From contig JAPUJL010000078.1 of assembly GCA_027296185.1 (NCBI GenBank), positions 1 through 5,068 of the forward strand: a stretch of DNA of 5,068 nt, in the 5' to 3' direction. Each line of letters opens with the position of its first letter. Position 1 is the first letter of the stretch. The position numbers were made by a program, and so were the translations under genes. This document shows positions 1-5,068 of this stretch, in pieces. The notes under the pieces were generated by a model. The model had not been told where the DNA came from. It worked only from the letters and a program-made list of their open reading frames with translations, and did no database searches. The stretch is from SAR324 cluster bacterium. GTDB taxonomy: Bacteria > SAR324 > JACQKK01.

Positions 1-594
1 ATCTTCGGTCCCATCACCTTCGGCGTGCCTTACGCCCTGGGCAATTTCAAGGTGGGCAATTATCAGTACCCGGAATACCGGCTGCTAATGACGCTGCTGG
101 CCGTTCTGATGATGGCCGGGCTCTACGCGCTGTTCCGCTACACCGCCTTCGGACGGCGGGCGCGGGCGACGATCGCCAATCCGGATATGGCCGCCGCGAT
201 GGGCATCAACACCTCGCGGATGTTCATGCTCACCTTCGGCCTCGGCGCCGCCCTGGCCGGAGCGTCGGGGGCGATCCTCGCGCCCATCGTGGGGGTGGTG
301 CCCACCATGGGTACGCTGTACATCGCCCGCGCATTCATCACGGTGGTCGTGGGCGGACCGGTCGTGCTGCTGGGCACGGCCTCCTCGGCGTTCAGCCTGG
401 GGTTCATCGATGCGTTCCTGTCCCGGGTGACCTTCTTCCGCATTCCGACCGAGGGCTTCTGCACCCCGCCGCCCTGTGAAGTGGCGGTGGGCGGCTCGGC
501 CTTCTACGGCCAGATGGCGCTGCTCGTGTTCGCGATGGTGCTCCTGCGGTTTCTACCCCAGGGCATCTCCGGCTTCTGGAGACGCGGGCAATGA
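1..594 (+). CDS. ABC transporter inner-membrane permease, LivH/UrtB-like (5' end outside window)
   Basis: This is the C-terminal part (197 codons plus stop) of a permease of the branched-chain amino acid/urea/amide importer class (BPD_transp_2 fold). The frame is open to base 1, so the GTG at 25 is an internal codon and the real start lies upstream; UrtB/LivH proteins are usually about 290-310 residues. Counting from the first visible codon, a membrane helix (about 28-46) leads into a basic cytoplasmic loop (about 49-73, FGRRARATIANPDMAAAMGI) that resembles the ATPase-contacting loop of the family. Further hydrophobic Gly/Ala-rich helices follow, and a last helix ends in RFLPQGISGFWRRGQ. The loop before the last helix holds a CX4C motif (Cys codons at 460 and 475), probably periplasmic. 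The stop overlaps the next permease start by 4 bases (ATGA). The permease class is clear. The name UrtB rests on gene order, and the substrate is not shown by the sequence. Confidence 0.9.
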   Translation: MFGPITFGVPYALGNFKVGNYQYPEYRLLMTLLAVLMMAGLYALFRYTAFGRRARATIANPDMAAAMGINTSRMFMLTFGLGAALAGASGAILAPIVGVVPTMGTLYIARAFITVVVGGPVVLLGTASSAFSLGFIDAFLSRVTFFRIPTEGFCTPPPCEVAVGGSAFYGQMALLVFAMVLLRFLPQGISGFWRRGQ

Positions 595-1829
595 TCGAGC
601 GGGCGCGCGGCTACGTCGCCGGGCTGGGGCTTAACTCCAACCATCTCCTGGCGACGGTGCTGGTGGCGATTCCGCTGCTGGTCATTCCGTACGCCTACAA
701 GGCGTTCACCCCCAACCTGATGGCCCAGTTCCTCACTTACGGCCTGCTCGCCATGTCCCTGGGGCTGATCTGGGGTTACGGCGGGATCATGAGCTTCGGG
801 CAGACGGCGTTCTTCGGCATCGGCGGCTACGTCTATGGCGTCGTGGGGATCAACCTGATCGGGTCGACGGGCAACACGAATCTGGCCATCGTCGCCGCGA
901 TCGCCGCGTCGTTTCTCGCGGCGGCGGTGGGCGGGTACTTCATGTTCTATGGGCGCATCTCGGACGTGTACGCATCGATCATGACCCTGGCTTTCACGCT
1001 GGTGCTCTATGCGTTCGTGCTGCAGACCGGGGGCGACGAGTGGGTCATCGGCCGGGCGCGGCTGGGGGGCTTCAACGGCCTGTTCGGCCAAGGGGAGAGC
1101 AGCGGCAACATCGCCAACTTCCAGATCCCCTCGGTGACCGTTTGGCTGCCGGGCATGGGCGACGAGGGATTCGCCTTCAAGATCAACCGCACGGCGGTCT
1201 CTGGATACTACCTGGTGCTGTTCGTCTGCACGGCAATCTTCCTGGGCTGCCAGTGGCTGCTGCGTACCCGGGTGGGCCGCGTGATCGTCGCGATCCGGGA
1301 GAACGAGGGGCGCGTCGAGAGCCTGGGCTACGACATCCGCTTCTACAAGACCCTTATCTTCGCCATCGGCGGCGGCATTGCTGGGATGGCAGGCATCCTG
1401 TTCGCCTCCTGGGGCCATTTCATGAACCCGGACCGCTTCGCCCTGGCTTTTGCGGCGAGCACGATCGTCTACGTTACGCTGGGCGGCCGGGGCAACCTGC
1501 TCGGCGGATTCGTGGGCGCCCTGCTGATCGGCTACCTCACCAACTACCTGGGCGAGGTGATACCGTTCCCGCAGATTCCGGAGGGCGCCTCCGCCTTAAC
1601 GGCGTTCGTCATGGAGGCGGGCAATCGCATCGTGAGGGAGGCGCCCCTGCTGGTGCAGGGGCTGATCCTGGTGCTCATGGTGCTGCTCCTGCGCGAGGGG
1701 ATCGTGCCCCAGGTGGCGAAATGGGGGGCGCGCTTCCCAAAGGTCGGCTGGCTGGTGGCGCTGCCGCTGGTGGTGCTCTTTTACGGCCACCAGGTGACCT
1801 GCCGCCAATGGGACGTCTGTTTGTTCTGA
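591..1829 (+). CDS. ABC transporter inner-membrane permease, LivM/UrtC-like, with C-terminal extension
   Basis: This is the complete second permease subunit (412 residues), which should pair with the upstream permease to form the membrane channel of the importer. The ATG sits in an ATGA overlap with the previous stop, with GGAG at 578-581 nine bases upstream. The protein has about ten hydrophobic helices. The signature WGYGGIMSFGQTAFFGIGGY lies at about 61-80, a basic cytoplasmic coupling region (RTRVGRVIVAIRENEGRVESLGY) in mid-protein, and the conserved LGGRGNLLGG at 297-306. A polar segment (about 147-195) and an insert at about 327-351 before helix 352-367 are likely periplasmic. After that helix, where relatives normally end, come a basic linker, one more hydrophobic segment (about 385-402) and the tail TCRQWDVCLF with Cys404 and Cys410. 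At 412 residues it is longer than usual for the family (roughly 350-390 for UrtC, shorter for LivM). The family is secure; substrate and extension role are inferred. Confidence 0.93.
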   Translation: MIERARGYVAGLGLNSNHLLATVLVAIPLLVIPYAYKAFTPNLMAQFLTYGLLAMSLGLIWGYGGIMSFGQTAFFGIGGYVYGVVGINLIGSTGNTNLAIVAAIAASFLAAAVGGYFMFYGRISDVYASIMTLAFTLVLYAFVLQTGGDEWVIGRARLGGFNGLFGQGESSGNIANFQIPSVTVWLPGMGDEGFAFKINRTAVSGYYLVLFVCTAIFLGCQWLLRTRVGRVIVAIRENEGRVESLGYDIRFYKTLIFAIGGGIAGMAGILFASWGHFMNPDRFALAFAASTIVYVTLGGRGNLLGGFVGALLIGYLTNYLGEVIPFPQIPEGASALTAFVMEAGNRIVREAPLLVQGLILVLMVLLLREGIVPQVAKWGARFPKVGWLVALPLVVLFYGHQVTCRQWDVCLF

Positions 1830-1853
1830 ATTTCCGGGAGCTCGCGAAGGCTC

Positions 1854-2585
1854 ATGGCAAACGGCATTCTGAGAGTCGAGGGCCTCACGAAAAATTTCGG
1901 GGGCCTGCGCGCGGTGCACCTGGACCTGCGGGTGGAAGAGGGCGAGCTGCGCTGCCTGATCGGCCCCAACGGGGCGGGCAAATCGACCTTCTTTAACCTG
2001 CTGATCGGCGTGATGCGGCCGACGGCGGGCAAAATCCGTTACCGCGACCAGGACATCACCGGCTGGGCCGCCCACCGCATCGCGCGGCTGGGCATCAGCA
2101 TCAAGTTCCAGGTGGCCAGCGTGTTCGAGCCCCTGACCGTGATGCAGAATCTGCTCACCGCCGCCGAGTGCCGCTTCGGCTACCGCGACGGGCGGCGCCG
2201 GGCGGAGGAGATGGCCGAGGTGGTGGGGCTGACCGATCGCCACGAGGATGCCGCCTCGGCGCTCTCCCACGGGGAGAAGCAGTGGCTCGAGATCGGGATG
2301 GCCAGCATCGCCGAGCCGGCGCTGATGCTGCTCGACGAGCCCACGGCGGGGATGACGATCAACGAGGTGGAGAAAACCGTCGGCCTGCTGCAGCGGCTGA
2401 ACGAGAATGCCACGGTGATCGTTGTCGAGCACGACATGAACTTCATTCGCATGATCGCCAAGCAAGTCACCGTAATGCACGAAGGCGAGGTCTTCGCCGA
2501 GGGCGGCATGGAGGCCATCGAGGCCAACGAGGGGGTGCGGGACATCTATCTAGGCAAGAGGAAGCACTTTGCTGTCCGTCAATGA
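1854..2585 (+). CDS. urtD: ABC transporter ATP-binding protein, UrtD/LivG-like
   Basis: This is one of the two cytoplasmic ATPases that power the importer (243 residues, normal for UrtD). Walker A is GPNGAGKST (37-45), the Q-loop glutamine is in IKFQVASVF (Gln86), the signature is LSHGEKQ (137-143), Walker B with the catalytic Glu is LMLLDEP (157-163), and the switch His193 is in VVEHDMNF. The block LSHGEKQWLEIGM, the VEHDMxFxR segment and the ending xxxYLGK closely resemble UrtD, where LSHGxKQ replaces the usual LSGGQ, so I lean to UrtD over LivG. The start follows a 24-base gap after the permease. AAGG at 1847-1850 is only 3 bases from the ATG and GGGAG at 1836-1840 is 13 bases away, so neither site is ideally spaced, but the N-terminus fits the family. 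The 3' end overlaps the next ATPase gene by 17 bases. A closely related amide-transport ATPase would look the same, so urea is not proven. Confidence 0.92.
   Translation: MANGILRVEGLTKNFGGLRAVHLDLRVEEGELRCLIGPNGAGKSTFFNLLIGVMRPTAGKIRYRDQDITGWAAHRIARLGISIKFQVASVFEPLTVMQNLLTAAECRFGYRDGRRRAEEMAEVVGLTDRHEDAASALSHGEKQWLEIGMASIAEPALMLLDEPTAGMTINEVEKTVGLLQRLNENATVIVVEHDMNFIRMIAKQVTVMHEGEVFAEGGMEAIEANEGVRDIYLGKRKHFAVRQ
2556..2564 (+). promoter_or_regulatory. Ribosome binding site deciding the TTG start of the second ATPase
   Basis: AAGAGGAAG lies inside the last codons of the UrtD-like gene, with AGAGGA ending 6 bases before the TTG at 2569. No in-frame ATG nearby would give a family-like N-terminus. 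The site and the overlap suggest coupled translation of the two ATPases. Confidence 0.6.
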
Positions 2586-3267
2586 CATTCATGTGGCCTA
2601 CGGCTCGTCCACGGTGCTGCAGGGCGTGAGTCTGGAGGTGCAGGCGGGGGAGATCGTATCGGTGATCGGGCGCAACGGGGTGGGCAAAACCACCCTGCTC
2701 AAGGCGATCATCGGGCTGCTCAAGGTGCGGCAGGGGTCGCTGACGTTCGACGGCGACGACCTCACCGCCGTGCCGGCATACGAGCGGGCGAGACGCGGCA
2801 TCGGCTACGTGCCCCAGGGGCGGCTGATCTTTCCCAACCTGACGGTGCAGGAGAACCTGCAGATCGGCGCCGACCTCGACCCGGTCAAGAACAGCGGCAT
2901 GATGGACGAGGTGCTGGACGAGTTTCCCATCCTGCGCGAACGGTTCAGGCAACGGGGCGGTACGCTCTCCGGCGGGCAGCAGCAGATGCTGGCCATCGCC
3001 CGGGCGCTGGTGGGCAATCCCAGGCTGCTGCTGCTCGACGAGCCTTCCGAGGGGATTCAGCCCAACATCGTCCACGAGATGGAAGAAAAGATCGCGGCCC
3101 TCAACCGCCGCCACAACCTCTCGATGATCCTGGTGGAGCAGAACATCGAATTTGCCGCGGCGCTGGCCAAGCGGGTCTACGTGATGGACAAGGGATTGAT
3201 CGCCACGGAAATTTCCCCCGACAAGATCATGGACGAGAACATCGTGCGCAACTTCCTGGCGGTTTAA
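2569..3267 (+). CDS. urtE: ABC transporter ATP-binding protein, UrtE/LivF-like
   Basis: This is the second ATPase of the importer (232 residues, typical of UrtE/LivF), expected to pair with the UrtD-like subunit. Tyr11 is the likely adenine-stacking residue. Walker A is GRNGVGKTT (34-42), a form typical of UrtE. The Q-loop is GYVPQGRLIFPNLTV (Gln83), the signature LSGGQQQ (133-139), Walker B LLLLDEP (153-159) and the following segment SEGIQPNIV. The switch His is replaced by Gln191 in LVEQNIEF; this is normal for UrtE/LivF proteins, not a defect. The protein ends in NFLAV, close to the RRYLAV-like ends of UrtE. The start is a TTG inside the end of the previous gene. It is supported by a Shine-Dalgarno site (AGAGGA, 2557-2562) at 6-base spacing and by an N-terminus (MLSVNDIHVAYG) that matches the family from its first residue. 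It is the last gene of the transporter run, followed by a 258-base gap. Confidence 0.93.
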   Translation: MLSVNDIHVAYGSSTVLQGVSLEVQAGEIVSVIGRNGVGKTTLLKAIIGLLKVRQGSLTFDGDDLTAVPAYERARRGIGYVPQGRLIFPNLTVQENLQIGADLDPVKNSGMMDEVLDEFPILRERFRQRGGTLSGGQQQMLAIARALVGNPRLLLLDEPSEGIQPNIVHEMEEKIAALNRRHNLSMILVEQNIEFAAALAKRVYVMDKGLIATEISPDKIMDENIVRNFLAV

Positions 3268-3275
3268 CGCACGAT
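3241..3275 (+). repeat. Inverted repeat spanning the stop codon of the second ATPase gene
   Basis: ATCGTGCG at 3241-3248 is the exact reverse complement of CGCACGAT at 3268-3275. The 19-base loop contains the TAA stop. The right arm shares bases 3272-3275 with the hairpin at 3272-3299, so only one of the two structures can form fully at a time. It may be a transcript-end or attenuator element; pairing alone does not prove function. Confidence 0.5.
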
Positions 3276-3299
3276 TCGGCGCAGCAGCGCGCCGTATCG
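3272..3299 (+). terminator. Stem-loop after the transporter operon, possible terminator or processing hairpin
   Basis: CGGCGC (3277-3282) pairs with GCGCCG (3289-3294) around the loop AGCAGC. Beyond a single T-T mismatch, CGAT (3272-3275) pairs with ATCG (3296-3299). That gives ten base pairs, mostly G-C, beginning five bases after the ATPase stop. The bases after it (GGGGATCGAC) have no T-run, so it is not a canonical intrinsic terminator. It could instead be a pause site, a 3'-end-stabilising hairpin or a partial attenuator. Confidence 0.35.
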
Positions 3300-3312
3300 G
3301 GGATCGACAGGC

Positions 3313-3336
3313 GCGGGCGGGACTTCCCCGCCACGC
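3313..3336 (+). repeat. Second strong stem-loop in the intergenic region
   Basis: GGCGGG (3316-3321) pairs with CCCGCC (3327-3332) around ACTTC. The stem extends outward through GCG (3313-3315) with CGC (3334-3336), with A3333 bulged, giving nine G-C pairs. It is followed by AACGAAGAC, again without a T-run. It may be a second half of a termination region or the first stem of a structured leader for the amidase mRNA. Confidence 0.45.
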
Positions 3337-3344
3337 AACGAAGA

Positions 3345-3414
3345 CATTCCGGGCCCGCCCGACGGGGCTGGCTGGCCGGAACGCCCGCGGGGGCGCTCGT
3401 GCCCAGCCGGAATG
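3345..3414 (+). repeat. Long-range inverted repeat enclosing smaller hairpins
   Basis: CATTCCGG (3345-3352) is the exact reverse complement of CCGGAATG (3407-3414), enclosing 54 bases. Within it, CGCCC (3382-3386) can pair with GGGCG (3391-3395), and C-rich and G-rich runs near 3353-3367 can also pair. An internal CCGGAA (3376-3381) can compete for the left arm. The shape, a closing stem around inner helices, resembles a folded RNA domain. I do not recognise it as a known riboswitch class. Confidence 0.4.
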
Positions 3415-3432
3415 GCGCGCCATGGACCATGG
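3413..3432 (+). promoter_or_regulatory. Abutting palindromes, possible operator
   Basis: TGGCGCGCCA (3413-3422) is a perfect 10-base palindrome. It overlaps by three bases the 13-base CCATGG-A-CCATGG (3420-3432), which is palindromic about A3426 and also a direct repeat of CCATGG. Two adjacent dyads about 95-110 bases before the amidase start are placed where a dimeric transcription factor could bind. No regulator family can be named from the sequence. Confidence 0.3.
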
Positions 3433-3463
3433 GGGGACTGACGCCGCGCCTGGGCGGGGATAC

Positions 3464-3479
3464 CCGGCCAGCGGGCCGG
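3464..3479 (+). repeat. Hairpin in the amidase leader
   Basis: CCGGCC (3464-3469) pairs perfectly with GGCCGG (3474-3479) around an AGCG tetraloop. It lies 46 bases before the amidase start and is followed by a second short hairpin, GGGG (3494-3497) with CCCC (3502-3505) around ACAA. Both would be in the mRNA leader if transcription starts upstream. Confidence 0.4.
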
Positions 3480-3510
3480 AAGCGCAGGTGGATGGGGACA
3501 ACCCCTTGCC

Positions 3511-3519
3511 GGGAAGGAG
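3511..3519 (+). promoter_or_regulatory. Shine-Dalgarno site of the amidase gene
   Basis: GGGAAGGAG contains the strong core AAGGAG (3514-3519), 6 bases before the ATG at 3526. This fixes that ATG as the start. AAGG (3514-3517) could pair weakly with CCTT (3504-3507), which would partly hide the site; that pairing competes with the GGGG/CCCC hairpin just upstream. Confidence 0.75.
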
Positions 3520-3525
3520 AAACCG

Positions 3526-5046
3526 ATGGCGGTCAAAAAGCCGACGCTGAACGAGGTCCACCGGATCGCGGACAGCTACTATCTCGATCTGTCCGATGAG
3601 GACGCCCGTTCGTTCCTGGGCCTGATGGACGGCCTGCTGGCCTCCTACGCCCGCATCGATCAACTGGTGGAGCCCAAGCCCGAAGTCAAGTACCCGCGCA
3701 CGGCGGGCTACCGCCCGCAGCCGGAGGAGAACCGGTACAATGCCTGGTATTACAAGACGTCCATCAAGGGGGCCTCTTCCGGCCTCCTGGCCGGAAAGAC
3801 GATCGCCATCAAGGACAACATCTGTGTGGCGGGCGTGCCCATGATGAACGGCGCCTCCGTGCTCGAAGGGTACACCCCAGATATCGACGCCACGGTGGTG
3901 ACGCGGATGCTGGACGCGGGCGGCGAAATCGTGGGCAAAGCCGTGGCGGAGAACCTGTGCGTCTCGGGCGCCAGTCACACCGCAGACACGGGCCCGATCC
4001 TCAACCCCCATAAACCGACCCATTCTACTGGCGGCTCCTCCGCGGGCAGCGCGGCGCTGTTGGCGGCGGGGGAGGTGGACCTGTCCATCGGCGGCGACCA
4101 GGGCGGCTCGGTTCGCATCCCGGCCAGCTGGAGCGGCATCTACGGGATGAAGCCCACCCACGGGCTGGTGCCCTACACGGGGGCCTTTCCGGTGGACCTG
4201 ACCCTGGATCACCTGGGCCCGATGACCAACTCCACCGCCGACATGGCCGTAATGCTGGAGGCCATCGCCGGCCCGGACGGGCTCGACCCGCGGCAGTACG
4301 AGGTGAAAACCGACAACTACACGCAGGCGCTCAAGGGGGACGTGAAGGGGCTGAAGATCGGCGTGGTGCAGGAGGGCTTCGGCATGGAGGGCGTCTCCGA
4401 GCCGGACGTGGACGAGGCGGTGCGCAAGGCCGGGGCGCAGTTCGAGAAGCTCGGCGCCCAGGTCTCCACGATTTCGATTCCCATGCACGCCGACGGGCCG
4501 GCCATCTGGAACGGCATCATCGTCGAGGGCGTCACGGCGCTCATGATCAACGGCAACGCCATGGGCACCAACTGGCAAGGGTATTACAACGTGGGGCTGA
4601 TGGACCACTACGGTCACAGCCGGCGGGAGCGGGCCAACGACCTATCCGAGACCACGAAGTTAATCATGATGACCGGGCAATACCTCCAGGAAAGGTATCA
4701 TGGCCGCTTCTACGCCAAGGCCCAGAACCTGGCGCGGAGCCTGCGCGCAGCATACGACGCGGCGTTGGAGAAGGTGGACCTGCTGCTCATGCCGACCACC
4801 CCGATGAAGGCGATGCCCATCCCTCCCGCCGATGCGACGCGGGAGGAATACGTGGCGGCGGCGCTGCCCATGGTGCCCAACACGGCACCGTTCTGCGCCA
4901 CGGGCCATCCCTCGCTCAGCGTGCCCTGCGGCATGTCGGACGGGCTGCCCATCGGAATGATGCTGACCGGGCGCCATTGGGAAGAGAGCACGCTCCTCCG
5001 GGCGTCCCACGCCTACGAGCAATCGGTCGATTGGAAGAAGATCTGA
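3526..5046 (+). CDS. Amidase, amidase-signature family (EC 3.5.1.4-like)
   Basis: This is a complete cytoplasmic amidase (506 residues, no signal peptide) that should hydrolyse carboxamides to carboxylic acids and ammonia. A helical N-terminal region (about 1-80) precedes the signature domain. Catalytic Lys96 is in AIKDN, the cis-Ser171 is in GGSSAGS (169-175), and nucleophile Ser195 is in GGDQGGSVRIPA (189-200). From memory, this triad numbering is the same as in the Rhodococcus sp. N-771 nitrile-pathway amidase. The N-terminal region and the segments VAGVPMMNG, HGLVPYTGAFP, DHLGPMT, ANDLSETTKLI, YGKARNL-like YAKAQNL, TGHPSLSVP and PIGMMLTGRH also resemble that group, more than they do GatA or fatty-acid-amide hydrolases. 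Ala173 stands where most relatives have Gly. The ATG has a strong Shine-Dalgarno site at 6 bases. Downstream of an ABC importer of the amide/urea class, its likely substrate is an imported small amide, but nitrile-derived, aryl or amino-acid amides remain possible. Confidence 0.93.
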   Translation: MAVKKPTLNEVHRIADSYYLDLSDEDARSFLGLMDGLLASYARIDQLVEPKPEVKYPRTAGYRPQPEENRYNAWYYKTSIKGASSGLLAGKTIAIKDNICVAGVPMMNGASVLEGYTPDIDATVVTRMLDAGGEIVGKAVAENLCVSGASHTADTGPILNPHKPTHSTGGSSAGSAALLAAGEVDLSIGGDQGGSVRIPASWSGIYGMKPTHGLVPYTGAFPVDLTLDHLGPMTNSTADMAVMLEAIAGPDGLDPRQYEVKTDNYTQALKGDVKGLKIGVVQEGFGMEGVSEPDVDEAVRKAGAQFEKLGAQVSTISIPMHADGPAIWNGIIVEGVTALMINGNAMGTNWQGYYNVGLMDHYGHSRRERANDLSETTKLIMMTGQYLQERYHGRFYAKAQNLARSLRAAYDAALEKVDLLLMPTTPMKAMPIPPADATREEYVAAALPMVPNTAPFCATGHPSLSVPCGMSDGLPIGMMLTGRHWEESTLLRASHAYEQSVDWKKI

Positions 5047-5068
5047 TGTGGCGTCCCGCGGCGGCTTC
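5046..5068 (+). CDS. Possible start of a further gene, cut by the window edge
   Basis: The amidase stop TGA (5044-5046) overlaps an ATG at 5046-5048 in the pattern TGATG. GGAAGAAG (5033-5040) lies five bases before it and could serve as its ribosome binding site. The seven complete codons read MWRPAAA, too short to name a product. If real, the gene is translationally coupled to the amidase. The evidence is only the overlap and the purine-rich site. Confidence 0.35.

Larger units (their letters stand above)
3268..3525 (+). promoter_or_regulatory. 258-base GC-rich structured gap between transporter and amidase genes
   Basis: No convincing gene is visible in this stretch. The short open frames crossing it on either strand have no Shine-Dalgarno support and look like by-products of high GC. 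It is packed with inverted repeats at 3272-3299, 3313-3336, 3345-3414, 3413-3432, 3464-3479 and 3494-3505, and ends in the Shine-Dalgarno site of the amidase gene. Such density suggests a 3' end for the transporter transcript plus a promoter/operator or structured 5' leader for the amidase. No convincing sigma-70 or sigma-54 promoter can be read by eye. GC-rich sequence yields chance hairpins easily, so the regulatory call is moderate. Confidence 0.5.

Noticed and set aside
25..27. GTG as the start of the first permease
   Set aside because: The frame is open through to base 1, and a 189-residue protein would lack the N-terminal helices of the family. The gene begins before the window.
504..2480. 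Other long overlapping frames (minus strand 504-1418 and 1596-2480; plus strand 1040-1996)
   Set aside because: Low-complexity Arg/Pro/Gly/His-rich translations opposite or out of frame with well-supported transporter genes, without ribosome binding sites.
3097..3144. Loss of the switch histidine in the second ATPase (Gln191) as a sign of a defective enzyme
   Set aside because: LVEQN-type sequence is normal for the LivF/UrtE subunit; all other ATPase motifs are intact.
3438..3464. Sigma-70 promoter (CTGACG at 3438-3443, GATACC at 3459-3464)
   Set aside because: The -10 matches only three of six positions and the spacer is 15 bases; too weak to call by eye.
3495..3510. Sigma-54 promoter (GG at 3496-3497, TTGC at 3506-3509)
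   Set aside because: The 12-base GG-to-GC spacing fits, but the -24 element does not match TGGCAC beyond GG, and transcription would start at or after the Shine-Dalgarno site, leaving no usable leader.
3481..3525. Guanidine-I (ykkC) riboswitch, suggested by GGGGACAA...GCCGGGAAGGAGA before an amidase gene
   Set aside because: The upstream conserved AGGGTTCCG-type element and the ACGG...AAAAGCCCGGGAGA block are missing. The resemblance is limited to a short G/C-rich hairpin and a Shine-Dalgarno site.
3227..3599. Short frames crossing the intergenic gap (minus 3227-3430 and 3264-3536; plus 3399-3599)
   Set aside because: They overlap flanking genes, lack Shine-Dalgarno sites and show no recognisable protein features.
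2467..4617. A 716-codon open frame on the minus strand
   Set aside because: It lies opposite two ATPase genes and much of the amidase, all with intact catalytic motifs. Its translation is His/Arg/Gly/Pro-rich without domains. Long antisense frames are expected in GC-rich coding DNA.

Overview
This window is part of one GC-rich (mid-60s % by eye), plus-strand gene cluster of a bacterium. The base composition, AAGGAG-type Shine-Dalgarno sites and ATGA/TGATG gene overlaps fit a proteobacterium, but the sequence does not fix the taxon. No rRNA, tRNA, mobile element or CRISPR array is visible.

Positions 1-3267 hold most of an ABC importer of the branched-chain amino acid/urea/short-chain amide class (LivHMGF/UrtBCDE-like). 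The genes are the C-terminal part of the first permease (entering from the left edge), a complete second permease (591-1829), and two ATPases (1854-2585 and 2569-3267). The ATPases carry motifs typical of UrtD and UrtE. The genes overlap or lie within 24 bases of each other, so they are almost certainly one operon. The periplasmic binding protein and the start of the first permease must lie upstream.

Positions 3268-3525 are a 258-base non-coding gap, the only sizeable one here. It is very GC-rich and full of inverted repeats: two competing hairpins at the end of the transporter operon, a further strong stem-loop, a long-range closing stem around smaller hairpins, two abutting palindromes, and two hairpins just before the next Shine-Dalgarno site. 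It is the least explained part of the window and probably contains termination or processing signals and control elements for the downstream gene.

Positions 3526-5046 encode a full-length amidase of the amidase-signature family. It resembles the Rhodococcus nitrile-pathway amidases, with the Lys-Ser-Ser triad at residues 96, 171 and 195. A further gene may begin at 5046 in a TGATG overlap and run off the right edge.

Taken together, the importer probably brings a small amide (or urea-like compound) into the cytoplasm, and the amidase hydrolyses it to ammonia and a carboxylic acid for nitrogen and possibly carbon supply. The substrate is inferred from gene neighbourhood. Both permeases also carry a cysteine pair in regions predicted to face the periplasm, which is an unusual detail.
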